Positions 34,121 through 42,732 of a stretch of 64,000 nt of DNA are shown here, one piece after another. The position numbers were made by a program, and so were the translations under genes. A model generated the notes under the pieces. It made no database searches, was not told where the DNA came from, and was given only the letters and a program-made list of their open reading frames with translations. Within the stretch, counting starts at the first letter, position 1. Each line of letters opens with the position of its first letter. The stretch covers positions 28,723 to 92,722 of the forward strand of contig NZ_MCRJ01000002.1 of assembly GCF_001720135.1 (NCBI RefSeq), in the 5' to 3' direction. Origin of the DNA: Methylobrevis pamukkalensis (lineage in GTDB: Bacteria > Pseudomonadota > Alphaproteobacteria > Rhizobiales > Pleomorphomonadaceae).

Positions 34121-35553
34121 ATGATGGCCTTTCCCGATCTGATGCCGGCTCTGCCCGAGATCCTTCTGGGCGTCGGCGCGCTCGTCCTCCTGATGGTCGG
34201 CGTGTTTCGCGGCGAAAATTCGACCAATGTCGTCACGGGCATGGCCGTTGCGCTGCTGATCTGCGCCATCGGCGTGCTGGTTCTGGCCCCCGCGGACGGG
34301 GCGACCTTCGACGGCTCGTTCATCATGGACGGTTACGGCCGCTTCCTGAAGGTGCTGGTGCTGATCGGTTCGGCGGTGGCGATCGCCATGTCGGTCGCCT
34401 TCGCGCGCGCCGAGAAGTTCGAGCGCTTCGAGTATCCGGTGCTGATCGTGATCGCCACGCTCGGCATGCTGATGATGATCTCGGCCAACGACCTGATCGC
34501 CGTCTACCTCGGCCTCGAGCTGCAGTCGCTCGCGCTCTACGTGATTGCCGCCATCAACCGCGACCAGCTCCGCTCCACCGAAGCCGGCCTGAAGTATTTC
34601 GTCCTCGGCGCGCTGTCCTCGGGCATGCTGCTCTACGGCGCCTCCCTGGTCTACGGCTTCACCGGCCACACGAATTTCGCCGGCATCCACATGGTGCTGG
34701 AGCGTGACGGCGCCTCGCTCGGCTTCGTCTTCGGCCTCGTGTTCATGATGGCCGGCTTTGCCTTCAAGGTCTCGGCCGTGCCGTTCCACATGTGGACGCC
34801 GGACGTCTACGAAGGCGCGCCGACCCCGGTGACGGCCTTCTTCGCCGCCGCGCCGAAGATCGCGGCCATGGGCGTGCTGATGCGGATCGTGATCGACGCC
34901 TTCCAGCCGGCGACCGCCGACTGGCAGCAGATCATCGCCTTCGTCGCGCTCGCCTCGATGATCCTCGGCGCCTTCGCCGCCATCGGCCAGACCAACATCA
35001 AGCGCCTGATGGCCTACTCGTCGATCGGCCACATGGGCTTCGCGCTGGTCGGCCTTGCCGCCGGCACCGAGACCGGCATCCAGGGCGTGCTGATCTATCT
35101 GGCGATCTATCTGGCGATGACCGTCGGCGTCTTCGCCTGCATCCTCGCCATGCGCCGCGAGGACGGCAGCATGGTCGAGGAGATCTCCAGCCTCGCCGGC
35201 CTGTCGCGCACGAATCCGGTGATGGGCACGCTGCTGGCGCTGCTGATGTTCTCGCTGGCCGGCATCCCGCCGCTCGGCGGCTTCTTCGCCAAGTATTTCG
35301 TCTTCGCCGCGGCGGTGGACGCCGGGCTCTACTGGCTCGCCGTGATCGGCGTGATCGCCAGCGTCGTCGGCGCCTACTACTATCTGCGCATCGTCAAGCT
35401 GATCTTCTTCGACGAGGCCGCCGGGACGTTCAAGCGATGCCGGGCGAATTGCGCGTGATGCTCGGCCTGTCGTCGCTGTTCGTCGTGCTGTTCGTCCTCG
35501 TGGCCGGTCCGGTCACCTCGGCGGCAACCACCGCGGCAAGGACGCTGTTCTGA
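34121..35553 (+). CDS. nuoN: NADH-quinone oxidoreductase subunit N (frame change)
   Basis: 477 residues corrected, the usual length. Third antiporter-like subunit. Seen: [60 protein letters not shown] and [15 protein letters not shown]. The frame changes at about 35435: TTCAAGCGATGCCG lacks one C of TTCAAGCCGATGCCG, which restores [20 protein letters not shown]. The corrected stop is 4 bases before birA. Confidence 0.93.
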
Positions 35554-35557
35554 GCGG

Positions 35558-36316
35558 ATGCGCGACCAGGGACCGGCGCTGCCGCAGGGCTACAGGGCAC
35601 TCCGTCTCGAGACCGTCGGCTCCACCAATGCCGAGGCTCTGGAGCGCGCCCGCGAAGGCGATCCCGGTCCGGTCTGGATCACCGCGCGCCGCCAGGAGGG
35701 CGGGCGCGGCCGCCAGGGCCGGCGCTGGACGTCGGAGCCCGGCAACCTCTACGCAAGTCTGCTGCTGACCGATCCGGTCGAGGCCGCCCGGATCGGCGAA
35801 CTGCCGCTGGTGGTCGCGGTCGCCGTGCATGATGCGGTGGCCGAGGTCCTGCCGCCGCCGCTGCGGCCGCGGCTGGCGATCAAGTGGCCGAACGATCTCC
35901 TGTTCGACGGCGCCAAGATCACCGGCATCCTGATCGAGGGCACGACCGTGCCCGCCGGCCGTGCCGTGGTGATCGGCATCGGCATCAACTGCGCCCACTA
36001 TCCGGACGACGCCGGCTATGCGGCCACTGACCTTTCGCGCATCGGCGCGCCGGTCACGCCCGATGAATTGTTCGCGATTCTGGCGGAAAAGATGGCGGCA
36101 CGGCTCGCCATGTGGCAGACACGAGGCTTCGCTCCGCTGCGTGACGCGTGGATGGCGCGTGTCGTCGGCATTGGCACGACGATCCGCGTCCGCCTGCCGC
36201 GCGAAGAACACACCGGCCGTTTCGAGGCTCTCGATGCCGGGGGCCGCCTGCTCCTGCGCAGACCCGACGGTCGGCTGGAAACCATTTCCGCCGGAGACGT
36301 GTTCTTCGGCGACTAG
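35558..36316 (+). CDS. birA: Biotin--[acetyl-CoA-carboxylase] ligase
   Basis: 252 residues. Activates biotin with ATP and attaches it to carboxylase carrier proteins. Seen: GSTNAEALERAREG, the biotinyl-adenylate loop GGRGRQGRRWTSEPGNLYAS, KWPNDLLFDGAKITGILIEG and GIGINCAHYP. No N-terminal DNA-binding domain is present, so it is a plain ligase, not an E. coli-type repressor. It sits directly after nuoN, the usual rhizobial order. Confidence 0.93.
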   Translation: MRDQGPALPQGYRALRLETVGSTNAEALERAREGDPGPVWITARRQEGGRGRQGRRWTSEPGNLYASLLLTDPVEAARIGELPLVVAVAVHDAVAEVLPPPLRPRLAIKWPNDLLFDGAKITGILIEGTTVPAGRAVVIGIGINCAHYPDDAGYAATDLSRIGAPVTPDELFAILAEKMAARLAMWQTRGFAPLRDAWMARVVGIGTTIRVRLPREEHTGRFEALDAGGRLLLRRPDGRLETISAGDVFFGD

Positions 36317-36449
36317 ATCGGACGCGCGTGTCCGGGCAAACGACGCCCGGAATCTGAACGCGTCCCTACCGGATCGGCAGAATGACAGACTTTTCAGAAC
36401 ACCACGGACTGCGCCGCACGGGCGCCGTCATGACTTCGGGAGCCGCACG

Positions 36450-38120
36450 ATGAACGCTCCCGTCCAGGACCTCGTCTTCCTCCCGCTCGGCGGCGTCGGC
36501 GAAATCGGCATGAACCTCGCGCTCTACGGCATGGGTCCGCCCCGTTCGCGCAAATGGCTGATGGTCGACTGCGGCGTCAGCTTCGGCGGCGACGACATGC
36601 CCGGCGTCGACCTGATCATGCCCGACATCCGCTTTGTGGAAGGCATCAAGGACAATCTCGCCGGCATCATCATCACCCATGCCCACGAGGACCATTACGG
36701 TGCGCTCTACGACCTGTGGCCGCGCCTCGGCGTGCCGGTCTACATGTCGCCCTTCGCCTCGGCGCTGCATGTCGCCAAGCGGGTGATGGAATACAACGCG
36801 CCGAAGATCGAGGCGGAGGTCTTCCGCCAGGGCGAGCGCCGCATGATCGGCGACTTCGACGTCGAGTTCGTTCCGGTCTCCCATTCGCTGCCCGAGCCGA
36901 ACGCGCTGGTGCTGCGAACCCCCTTCGGCACCGTGCTGCACACCGGCGACTGGAAGATCGACAACGATCCGCTCGTCGGCCGCCCGATCGACCTGGACCG
37001 CCTTGCCGAGATCGGCGAGGAGGGGGTCCTCGCCATGGTCTGCGATTCCACCAATGCCACCCGCGAGGGCACCAGCCCGTCCGAGGGCGAGGTCGCCGTC
37101 GGCCTGCGCGAGGTGATCGCCGCCGCCGAAGGCCGGGTCGCGGTCACGATCTTCGCCTCCAACGTGGCGCGCATCCGTGCCGTGGCGCTGGCTGCGGCCG
37201 AGACCGGTCGCGAGGTCGTCGTCGTCGGCCGCGCGATCCGCCGGGTGATCGATGTCGCCGGCGAACTCGGCTATCTCGACGATCTGCCGGCCTTCCGCGA
37301 GGAGGAGGCCTACGGCTACCTTCCGCCGGAAAAGGTCGTGGCGCTCGTCACCGGCAGCCAGGGCGAGAGCCGGGCCGCCCTTGCCAAGATCGCCTTCGGC
37401 GAGCATCGCAACGTGACGCTGTCCAAGGGCGACGCCGTGATCTTCTCGTCGCGCACCATTCCGGGCAACGAGAAGGGTGTCGGCGCGATCAAGAATGCCC
37501 TCGCCGACCAGGGCGTGCGGATCATCACCGACTCCGATGCGCTGATCCACACCTCCGGCCATCCGCGCCGCGAGGAGATGCGCCGGCTCTACGGCATGAT
37601 CAAGCCGCGGATTTCCGTGCCGGTCCATGGCGAGCCGCTGCATCTGGCCGCCCATGCCGAACTCGCCCGCTCCAGCGGCGTCGAGCAGGTGGTGTCGGCC
37701 CGCAACGGCCGCATGGTGCGCCTTGCGCCGGGCGATCCGGTCCTGATCGACAAGGTCGGCGCCGGCATCCTCGTCAAGGATGGCTATCTGCTCGCCCCGC
37801 CGGAGGCGTCGGGCGTGCTGGAGCGGCGCAAGGTCGGCTATGCCGGCGCGATGTCGATCGTGGTGATCCTCGACGGCCAGTCGGACCTCGCCGACGAGCC
37901 GGTCGTGACGCTGTTCGGCCTGCCGGACGCCGATGCCGAAGGCCGGCTTTTCCAGGGGCTCGTCGAGCAGGCGGTGGAGGGGGCGATCCTGTCGATCCCC
38001 AAGCCGCGTCGCCGCGACGAAGGGCTGGTGGCCGAGGCCGTGCGCCGCGCGGCCCGCGCCCGGGTCAACGAGAAGTGGGGCAAGAAGCCGCTTTGCGAGG
38101 TGGTCGTCACCCGGATATGA
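36450..38120 (+). CDS. rnj: Ribonuclease J
   Basis: 556 residues. Metallo-beta-lactamase/beta-CASP nuclease for RNA maturation and decay. Seen: FLPLGGVGEIGMNLALYG, the zinc motif THAHEDHYGAL, PVSHSLPEPNALVLRTPFG, HTGDWKIDN, DSTNATREGTSPSE, the beta-CASP GSQGESRAAL and the C-terminal HTSGHPRREEMRRL and PVHGEPLHLAAHAEL. ATG 36450 gives the family length; a longer upstream reading frame lies inside birA. Confidence 0.95.
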   Translation: MNAPVQDLVFLPLGGVGEIGMNLALYGMGPPRSRKWLMVDCGVSFGGDDMPGVDLIMPDIRFVEGIKDNLAGIIITHAHEDHYGALYDLWPRLGVPVYMSPFASALHVAKRVMEYNAPKIEAEVFRQGERRMIGDFDVEFVPVSHSLPEPNALVLRTPFGTVLHTGDWKIDNDPLVGRPIDLDRLAEIGEEGVLAMVCDSTNATREGTSPSEGEVAVGLREVIAAAEGRVAVTIFASNVARIRAVALAAAETGREVVVVGRAIRRVIDVAGELGYLDDLPAFREEEAYGYLPPEKVVALVTGSQGESRAALAKIAFGEHRNVTLSKGDAVIFSSRTIPGNEKGVGAIKNALADQGVRIITDSDALIHTSGHPRREEMRRLYGMIKPRISVPVHGEPLHLAAHAELARSSGVEQVVSARNGRMVRLAPGDPVLIDKVGAGILVKDGYLLAPPEASGVLERRKVGYAGAMSIVVILDGQSDLADEPVVTLFGLPDADAEGRLFQGLVEQAVEGAILSIPKPRRRDEGLVAEAVRRAARARVNEKWGKKPLCEVVVTRI

Positions 38121-38218
38121 GCATCTGGCGGCCGGCCCTGCGCACCCTGCGCCGGGCCGGGTCCCGCCCGTTTCCGGCCGCTGTCCCTCAGGGCGCGGCC
38201 CTGCCGCGGAGGATGCTC

Positions 38219-38623
38219 ATGATCGGACGCCTCAACCACGTCGCCATCGCCGTCCCCGATCTCGAGGCGGCGACCGCGCTCTACCGCGACACGCTGGGCG
38301 CGGTGGTCACCGCCCCGACCGCGCAGCCCGACCACGGCGTCACCGTGGTCTTCATCGAGCTTCCCAACACCAAGATCGAGCTTCTGGAGCCGCTCGGCGA
38401 GAATTCGCCGATTGCCGCCTTCCTCGAGCGCAACGCCAGCGGCGGCATCCACCATGTCTGCTACGAGGTGGACGACATCCTGGCCGCCCGCGACCGGCTG
38501 AAGGCCAGCGGCGCCCGCGTGCTCGGCAGCGGCGAACCGCGCATCGGCGCGCACGGCAAGCCCGTGCTGTTCCTGCATCCGAAGGACTTCAACGGCACGC
38601 TGGTCGAGCTCGAAGAGGCCTGA
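38219..38623 (+). CDS. mce: Methylmalonyl-CoA epimerase
   Basis: 134 residues. Glyoxalase/VOC-fold enzyme that interconverts (R)- and (S)-methylmalonyl-CoA in propionate metabolism. Seen: RLNHVAIAVPDLEAATALYR with the metal His, IELPNTKIELLEPLGENSP, GGIHHVCYEVDDI and LFLHPKDFNGTLVELEE. ATG 38213 two codons upstream is an alternative start. In related genomes the next gene is DUF1467; here that gene is 24 kb away. Confidence 0.92.
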   Translation: MIGRLNHVAIAVPDLEAATALYRDTLGAVVTAPTAQPDHGVTVVFIELPNTKIELLEPLGENSPIAAFLERNASGGIHHVCYEVDDILAARDRLKASGARVLGSGEPRIGAHGKPVLFLHPKDFNGTLVELEEA

Positions 38624-38789
38624 CCGGCATCCGCGGTCCCCGTCATCGCCCCTGACCGGCAATGCCGGAGGATCGCGCTCGCCTCCTGCGTGTCTTGCGC
38701 ATGTGGTACGTTCCGGTCTGCCGGGCTTTGCGCTAGGTTGGCGCGGAAAATCTCCTGGCGCGTGCCGGTGAGGCGTGGAGTGTGCTGGC

Positions 38790-39932
38790 ATGTCGCTGTC
38801 GTCTTCGGGCCCTGCTTTGCCGGAATCCGCGGTCCGGATCATCTACGACCGCGGCCTCAGCGTGATGCGCTATGCGGCGTCCCGCACGGGCGATCGCGAT
38901 ACCCTGTTCGTGACCTTCACCGGCTTCGAGGGCAACCGCAACGACCGGCCTGGCTTCGGCGAAATCTTCCTCGGTCGCGAGGGCGTCAGCTGCCTGGCGG
39001 TCAAATGCGTCAACCGCAACAATTTTTCGGACATCTCGCTCGAGGAGATGCGGGAGGCGACGCGGGACCTGCGCGGCGCCTACCGGCGCGTGGTGACCTA
39101 TGGCCAGAGCGGGGGCGGCTTTGCCGCGCTCTATTTCGCCTCGGCCCTGTCGGCCGATGCGGTGATCGCGATCAGCCCGCGCAACAGCCGCGACCCGAAG
39201 TACCGCCATAAGCGCACGGTCATTCCGGACGAATGGCAGGACACCCAGCGCCCGCTGCGCGAGGTGGATGACGGTACGCCGCAGAAGCTGGTGATCTACG
39301 ACTGCTTCGAGCCGCAGGACCGGCAGTTCTTCGACAACGAGATCGCCGGGCTCGCCGGTCTGCGCACCATCGTGGTGCCCAACGCCGGCCATCCGGTGAC
39401 GCAGTATCTGTCGGAAATCGACGTGCTGAAGCTGATCGTCCGCCAGATGCGGCGCGCCGACGACCCGGACCTGGTCGTGGCGGACCTGCGGGCGACCATC
39501 CACAGGACCCACCGTCAGAAGCGGCGTGCCAACCTGCATTATCTGACGATTCTTGCGCGGAGGGCCGCGATGCGCAAGAAGGCGGCGGCCTTCGACGGCA
39601 TCGTGGCGCTGCTGGATGGTCGGCGCGGCAACGATGCCCACGTCCGCCGGATCGCCGGAGGTTACCGCGCCCTGCATCGTCCGGCCGCGTTTCGCGCCGA
39701 GGTCGCCGACGGGCTGACGCGGTTTCCGCAGTCCGAGAGGCTGCGCGAACTTGCCGCCGAGATTGCCGCACGCCGCGGGGAGCGGCCGGCGCCCGGAACA
39801 GGCGACAGGACGGGCGAGCGGGCCGGTGTCGGGCCGGACCGGCAGGTCCCGGGGAACGGCAAGCGCGGCCTGATCAAGGCCTTGCGCGGCCTGTTCGAGG
39901 CGGGTCCGCCCGGCAAGGAAGAGCAGACCTGA
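38790..39932 (+). CDS. Alpha/beta-hydrolase-fold protein of unknown function
   Basis: 380 residues. A nucleophile elbow GQSGGGFAALYFASAL places Ser near residue 112. A possible acid lies in DCFEPQDRQFF and a possible His in VVPNAGHPVTQYLSEID. N-terminal YDRGLSVMRYAASRTGDRD leads into TLFVTFTGFEGNRNDRPGFG. The last 120 residues are basic, with RTHRQKRRANLH, and end in a low-complexity tail. Similar hydrolase-like proteins appear in surface polysaccharide regions, but no glycan genes are near. Substrate unknown. GGAG precedes ATG 38790. Confidence 0.65.
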   Translation: MSLSSSGPALPESAVRIIYDRGLSVMRYAASRTGDRDTLFVTFTGFEGNRNDRPGFGEIFLGREGVSCLAVKCVNRNNFSDISLEEMREATRDLRGAYRRVVTYGQSGGGFAALYFASALSADAVIAISPRNSRDPKYRHKRTVIPDEWQDTQRPLREVDDGTPQKLVIYDCFEPQDRQFFDNEIAGLAGLRTIVVPNAGHPVTQYLSEIDVLKLIVRQMRRADDPDLVVADLRATIHRTHRQKRRANLHYLTILARRAAMRKKAAAFDGIVALLDGRRGNDAHVRRIAGGYRALHRPAAFRAEVADGLTRFPQSERLRELAAEIAARRGERPAPGTGDRTGERAGVGPDRQVPGNGKRGLIKALRGLFEAGPPGKEEQT

Positions 39933-39993
39933 CGTCTGCCGATCCTCCCGCAGACGGCGACCATGCCGGCAATCTGCGGCTCTCGCCGCTGCT

Positions 39994-41952
39994 TCAGTCT
40001 GTCCGTTCGTCCGGTGTGAACACCTCGAGCATGCCCCGGCCGCGCACGTCGATCCGGCCGAGCGAACGGAACGGTTCGTCCGGCAGACGCGCCCGGAACG
40101 CCGGGCCGACGCAGATCGTCGTGCCGAAGGTCTTGTTCAGCGCCTCCAGCCGCGCGGCGGTGTTCACCGCGCTGCCGTGGGCGGTGTAGTCGAGCTTGTC
40201 GCCGGCGCCCACATCCCCCAGCACCACCTCGCCGCTCTCGATGCCGATCCGCGTGCGCCCGAGCCCGGCGCTCCGCGCGGCCTCGTCCTGCGCAAACCGC
40301 GCCGCGAAGCTAGCGACGGTCCGGGCTGCGGCGAGCGCCCGCCGCGGATGGTCGCCAAGGTCCAGCGGCGCGTTGAAATAGGCATGCACCGCATCGCCGA
40401 CGAACTTGTCGACCATGCCGCCCTCGGCGATGATCGCCGCCGTCACCCCCTCGAAATAGCGATCGAGCAGCCGCACCAGATCGGCGGGCGCAAGGCGGTC
40501 GGCCACCGCCGTGAAACCCTCGATGTCGGTGAACAGCACCGTGATGTCGCGCCGCTCGCCGTCGAGGCGGACCAGATCCGGATTGTCGACGATCCGTGCG
40601 ACCACGGCCGGGGCCAGATGGCGCTCGAACCGCCGCCGCACCGCCGCCGCCTCGCGCCGGGCCGCCATTGCACTGACCGTGCCGGCAACCATCATGGCAA
40701 GGAGGCCGAGCAGCGGCGGCGACAGCGGATCGACCAGCCAGCCGCTCCGCAGATAGAGCAGCGTCGTCCCGATCGGCCAGAGCAGCGCGGCGAGACCGCC
40801 GAGTGTCACGGCCATGAGCGGGCTCGCACTGGCGCCGAGCAGGGCGCCGGCAACGGCCAGCAGCAGGGCGGCGCCGGCCTCGACCATCCAGGCCTTGTCC
40901 GGACGCACGGGCACACGATCCGACAGCATGGTCTCGAGGGCGTCGGCCTGAAGCTGCACCGAGGGCACCACCGGGCTCGCCGCGCCCGCTCGCAGCGCCC
41001 CGAGCGAGGGCGCCGAGCCGCCGATGAGCACGATCCGATCCTCCAGGCGCTGCGGCGGCACCCGCCCGGCGACGACATCGGCGGCAGAGACGGTGCGAAG
41101 CGGCCATGTGTCCGGCCGGCTCGGGCGCAGCCGCAGGGAGAGGTCGCGGCTCACCGGCAGGAGATGGGCGCCGATCCGGAGGTCACCGGTGCCGGGACGC
41201 AGGATGTAGCTGCCGGCGGCCTCGGCGGTGCGCAGCGTCTCTGCCGCAAGCCCCGGCACGACCGCTGTCCCCGCGACCGCGAGAAGCGGGACCTTGCGGA
41301 TCGTGCCGTCGCCCGTGTCCTCCAGCGAGGCAACGCCGAGACCGGCGGCCTCGCCGGCAAGCGGCGCGTGCGGCAGGACCGCCCCGGCGCTGCGCCACGG
41401 CGCCACGGTCTCCGCCGCGCCCTCGAGCAGCAGCGGCACGTCGGGGATCTCGGCGCCGGCTTGATCCGACATCAGGACGCCGAGTACGGCGGGCACCGCC
41501 GAAAGGGCGACGGCAAGCCGCGCGTCGGGGTCCGGCAGCGCGGCGATCGCGGCGGCGAGCGCCGGATCGCCGGTGTCCTCAAGCAGACGCGCCGCGAGCG
41601 TGGCCGGCGCGGTGCGGTCTGCGCCGGCAAACACCATGTCGAAGGCGACGGCGCGCGGCAAACCGGTGGCGATCCGCTCGACCAGCCCGGCCATCGTGTC
41701 GCGCGGCCAGGGCCAGGGGCCGAGGGCATGCAGGCTTGCCGCGTCGATGTCGACGACGACGACGCGGCCGGAGGGAGGAGGCGGGTCCGCCAGCAGCAGA
41801 AGGTCGGTCGCAGCTTCGCGCCAGCGCTCGACGGTCGCCGAAGGGAAAAGCCCCGTGACGAGCGCGGCGGCCGCCGCCGCGCCCAGTCCGGCCAGCATCG
41901 CCCGCAGGCGCAGGCGCAGGCGGAAGCGGGACCGCGCCGGAGCCCGGGTCAT
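39994..41952 (-). CDS. CHASE2-domain adenylate cyclase, class III
   Basis: 652 residues. An N-terminal membrane helix is followed by a periplasmic CHASE2 domain (VVVVDIDAASLHALGPWPWP, VAFDMVFAG, DRIVLIGGSAPSLGALR), then three helices (MVEAGAALLLAVAGALLGA onwards) and a catalytic domain. Metal-binding Asp residues lie in TVLFTDIEGFTAV and FVGDAVHAYFNAP; DKFVGD supplies the purine Lys and KLDYTAHGSAVNTAARLEAL the transition-state Asn and Arg. Residue choice favours ATP over GTP. Its ATG overlaps the stop of the upstream Crp-type gene (ATGA), so sensor-made cAMP and a cAMP-type receptor are co-expressed. Confidence 0.88.
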   Translation of the reverse strand: MTRAPARSRFRLRLRLRAMLAGLGAAAAAALVTGLFPSATVERWREAATDLLLLADPPPPSGRVVVVDIDAASLHALGPWPWPRDTMAGLVERIATGLPRAVAFDMVFAGADRTAPATLAARLLEDTGDPALAAAIAALPDPDARLAVALSAVPAVLGVLMSDQAGAEIPDVPLLLEGAAETVAPWRSAGAVLPHAPLAGEAAGLGVASLEDTGDGTIRKVPLLAVAGTAVVPGLAAETLRTAEAAGSYILRPGTGDLRIGAHLLPVSRDLSLRLRPSRPDTWPLRTVSAADVVAGRVPPQRLEDRIVLIGGSAPSLGALRAGAASPVVPSVQLQADALETMLSDRVPVRPDKAWMVEAGAALLLAVAGALLGASASPLMAVTLGGLAALLWPIGTTLLYLRSGWLVDPLSPPLLGLLAMMVAGTVSAMAARREAAAVRRRFERHLAPAVVARIVDNPDLVRLDGERRDITVLFTDIEGFTAVADRLAPADLVRLLDRYFEGVTAAIIAEGGMVDKFVGDAVHAYFNAPLDLGDHPRRALAAARTVASFAARFAQDEAARSAGLGRTRIGIESGEVVLGDVGAGDKLDYTAHGSAVNTAARLEALNKTFGTTICVGPAFRARLPDEPFRSLGRIDVRGRGMLEVFTPDERTD

Positions 41953-42637
41953 CCGCCTTCCGCCGCCGCGGCGAGTGGAGCCAGCCGGCAGAGGAGTCCG
42001 GCATCGCTGCGCTGGATCGCGCCGGCCGCTTCCAGATCGAGAAGGGCCCGGTTGACCTTCGGCCGGCTCGCGCCGATCACGTCGCAATCTCGGACTGGGT
42101 GAGCGGCAGGTCGATCCGCACCGAGGATGCGTCGGCGCCGGCGACCTGCGGCCTTGCAAGGCCGAGCAGGAAGCGGGCAAGCCGGGCCTCCAGCCGGTAA
42201 AGTGCGACCGTCTCGAACTGCTCGGTCGTCTCGCGCAACCGGCCGCAGAGGAAGCGGATGACGGCTGCCGCGATCTGCGGCCGCGCCGCCATCAGCCGGT
42301 CGAGATCGGCCTTGGCGATGACGAGACCTTCCGTCTCGGCCGCGGCCGTCGCGTCGGCCGAGCGGGGGCCGCCGTCGAGCACCGCGATCTCGCCGAACAG
42401 ACTGCCGGCCTCGGCGTGGCGCAGGGTCAGTTCGCGGCCTTCGGGCGACAGCAGCGACAGCCGCACCCGCCCGGAGGTGACAAGGATCATCTCCCGCCCG
42501 GCGTCGCCGCGCTGGAACAGCAACGTGCCGGCCGGCCACGCCCGCCGGCGCGCGAGCGCCGCGACCGCGGCGATGTCGGGATCGTCGAGGCCGGCAAACA
42601 GGCTCTGGGCGCGGAGAAGATCGGCGATGTCGGTCAT
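41949..42637 (-). CDS. Crp/Fnr-family cyclic-nucleotide-responsive regulator (frame change)
   Basis: 229 residues corrected. The effector domain has LLFQRGDAGREMILVTSGRV and a phosphate cassette FGEIAVLDGGPRSADA, which keeps the Glu, Arg and Ser needed for cyclic nucleotide. Dimer helix TTEQFETVALYRLEARLARF. The frame changes at about 42083: ATTGCGACGTG should read ATTGCGGACGTG on the minus strand, giving QSEIADVIGASRPKVNRALL, a normal helix-turn-helix. Start is uncertain: ATG 42637 here, but GTG 42736 overlaps the RTX stop codon (GTGA) and is possible. The gene lies in one run with the RTX and cyclase genes. Confidence 0.8.
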
Positions 42638-42732
42638 GGAGATCATGTCGTGGAGTGCTGCGTCCCGACTATGGCGCAGCTCGTCGCCGATCACGACTCC
42701 CGAAGGTGCGATTTTCTCTGCCGATGCCGCCG

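Noticed and set aside
40177..42102. A 641-codon plus-strand reading frame opposite the adenylate cyclase
   Set aside because: An antisense shadow: the minus strand has full catalytic and CHASE2 motifs, while the plus product is Arg/Gly-rich without domains.
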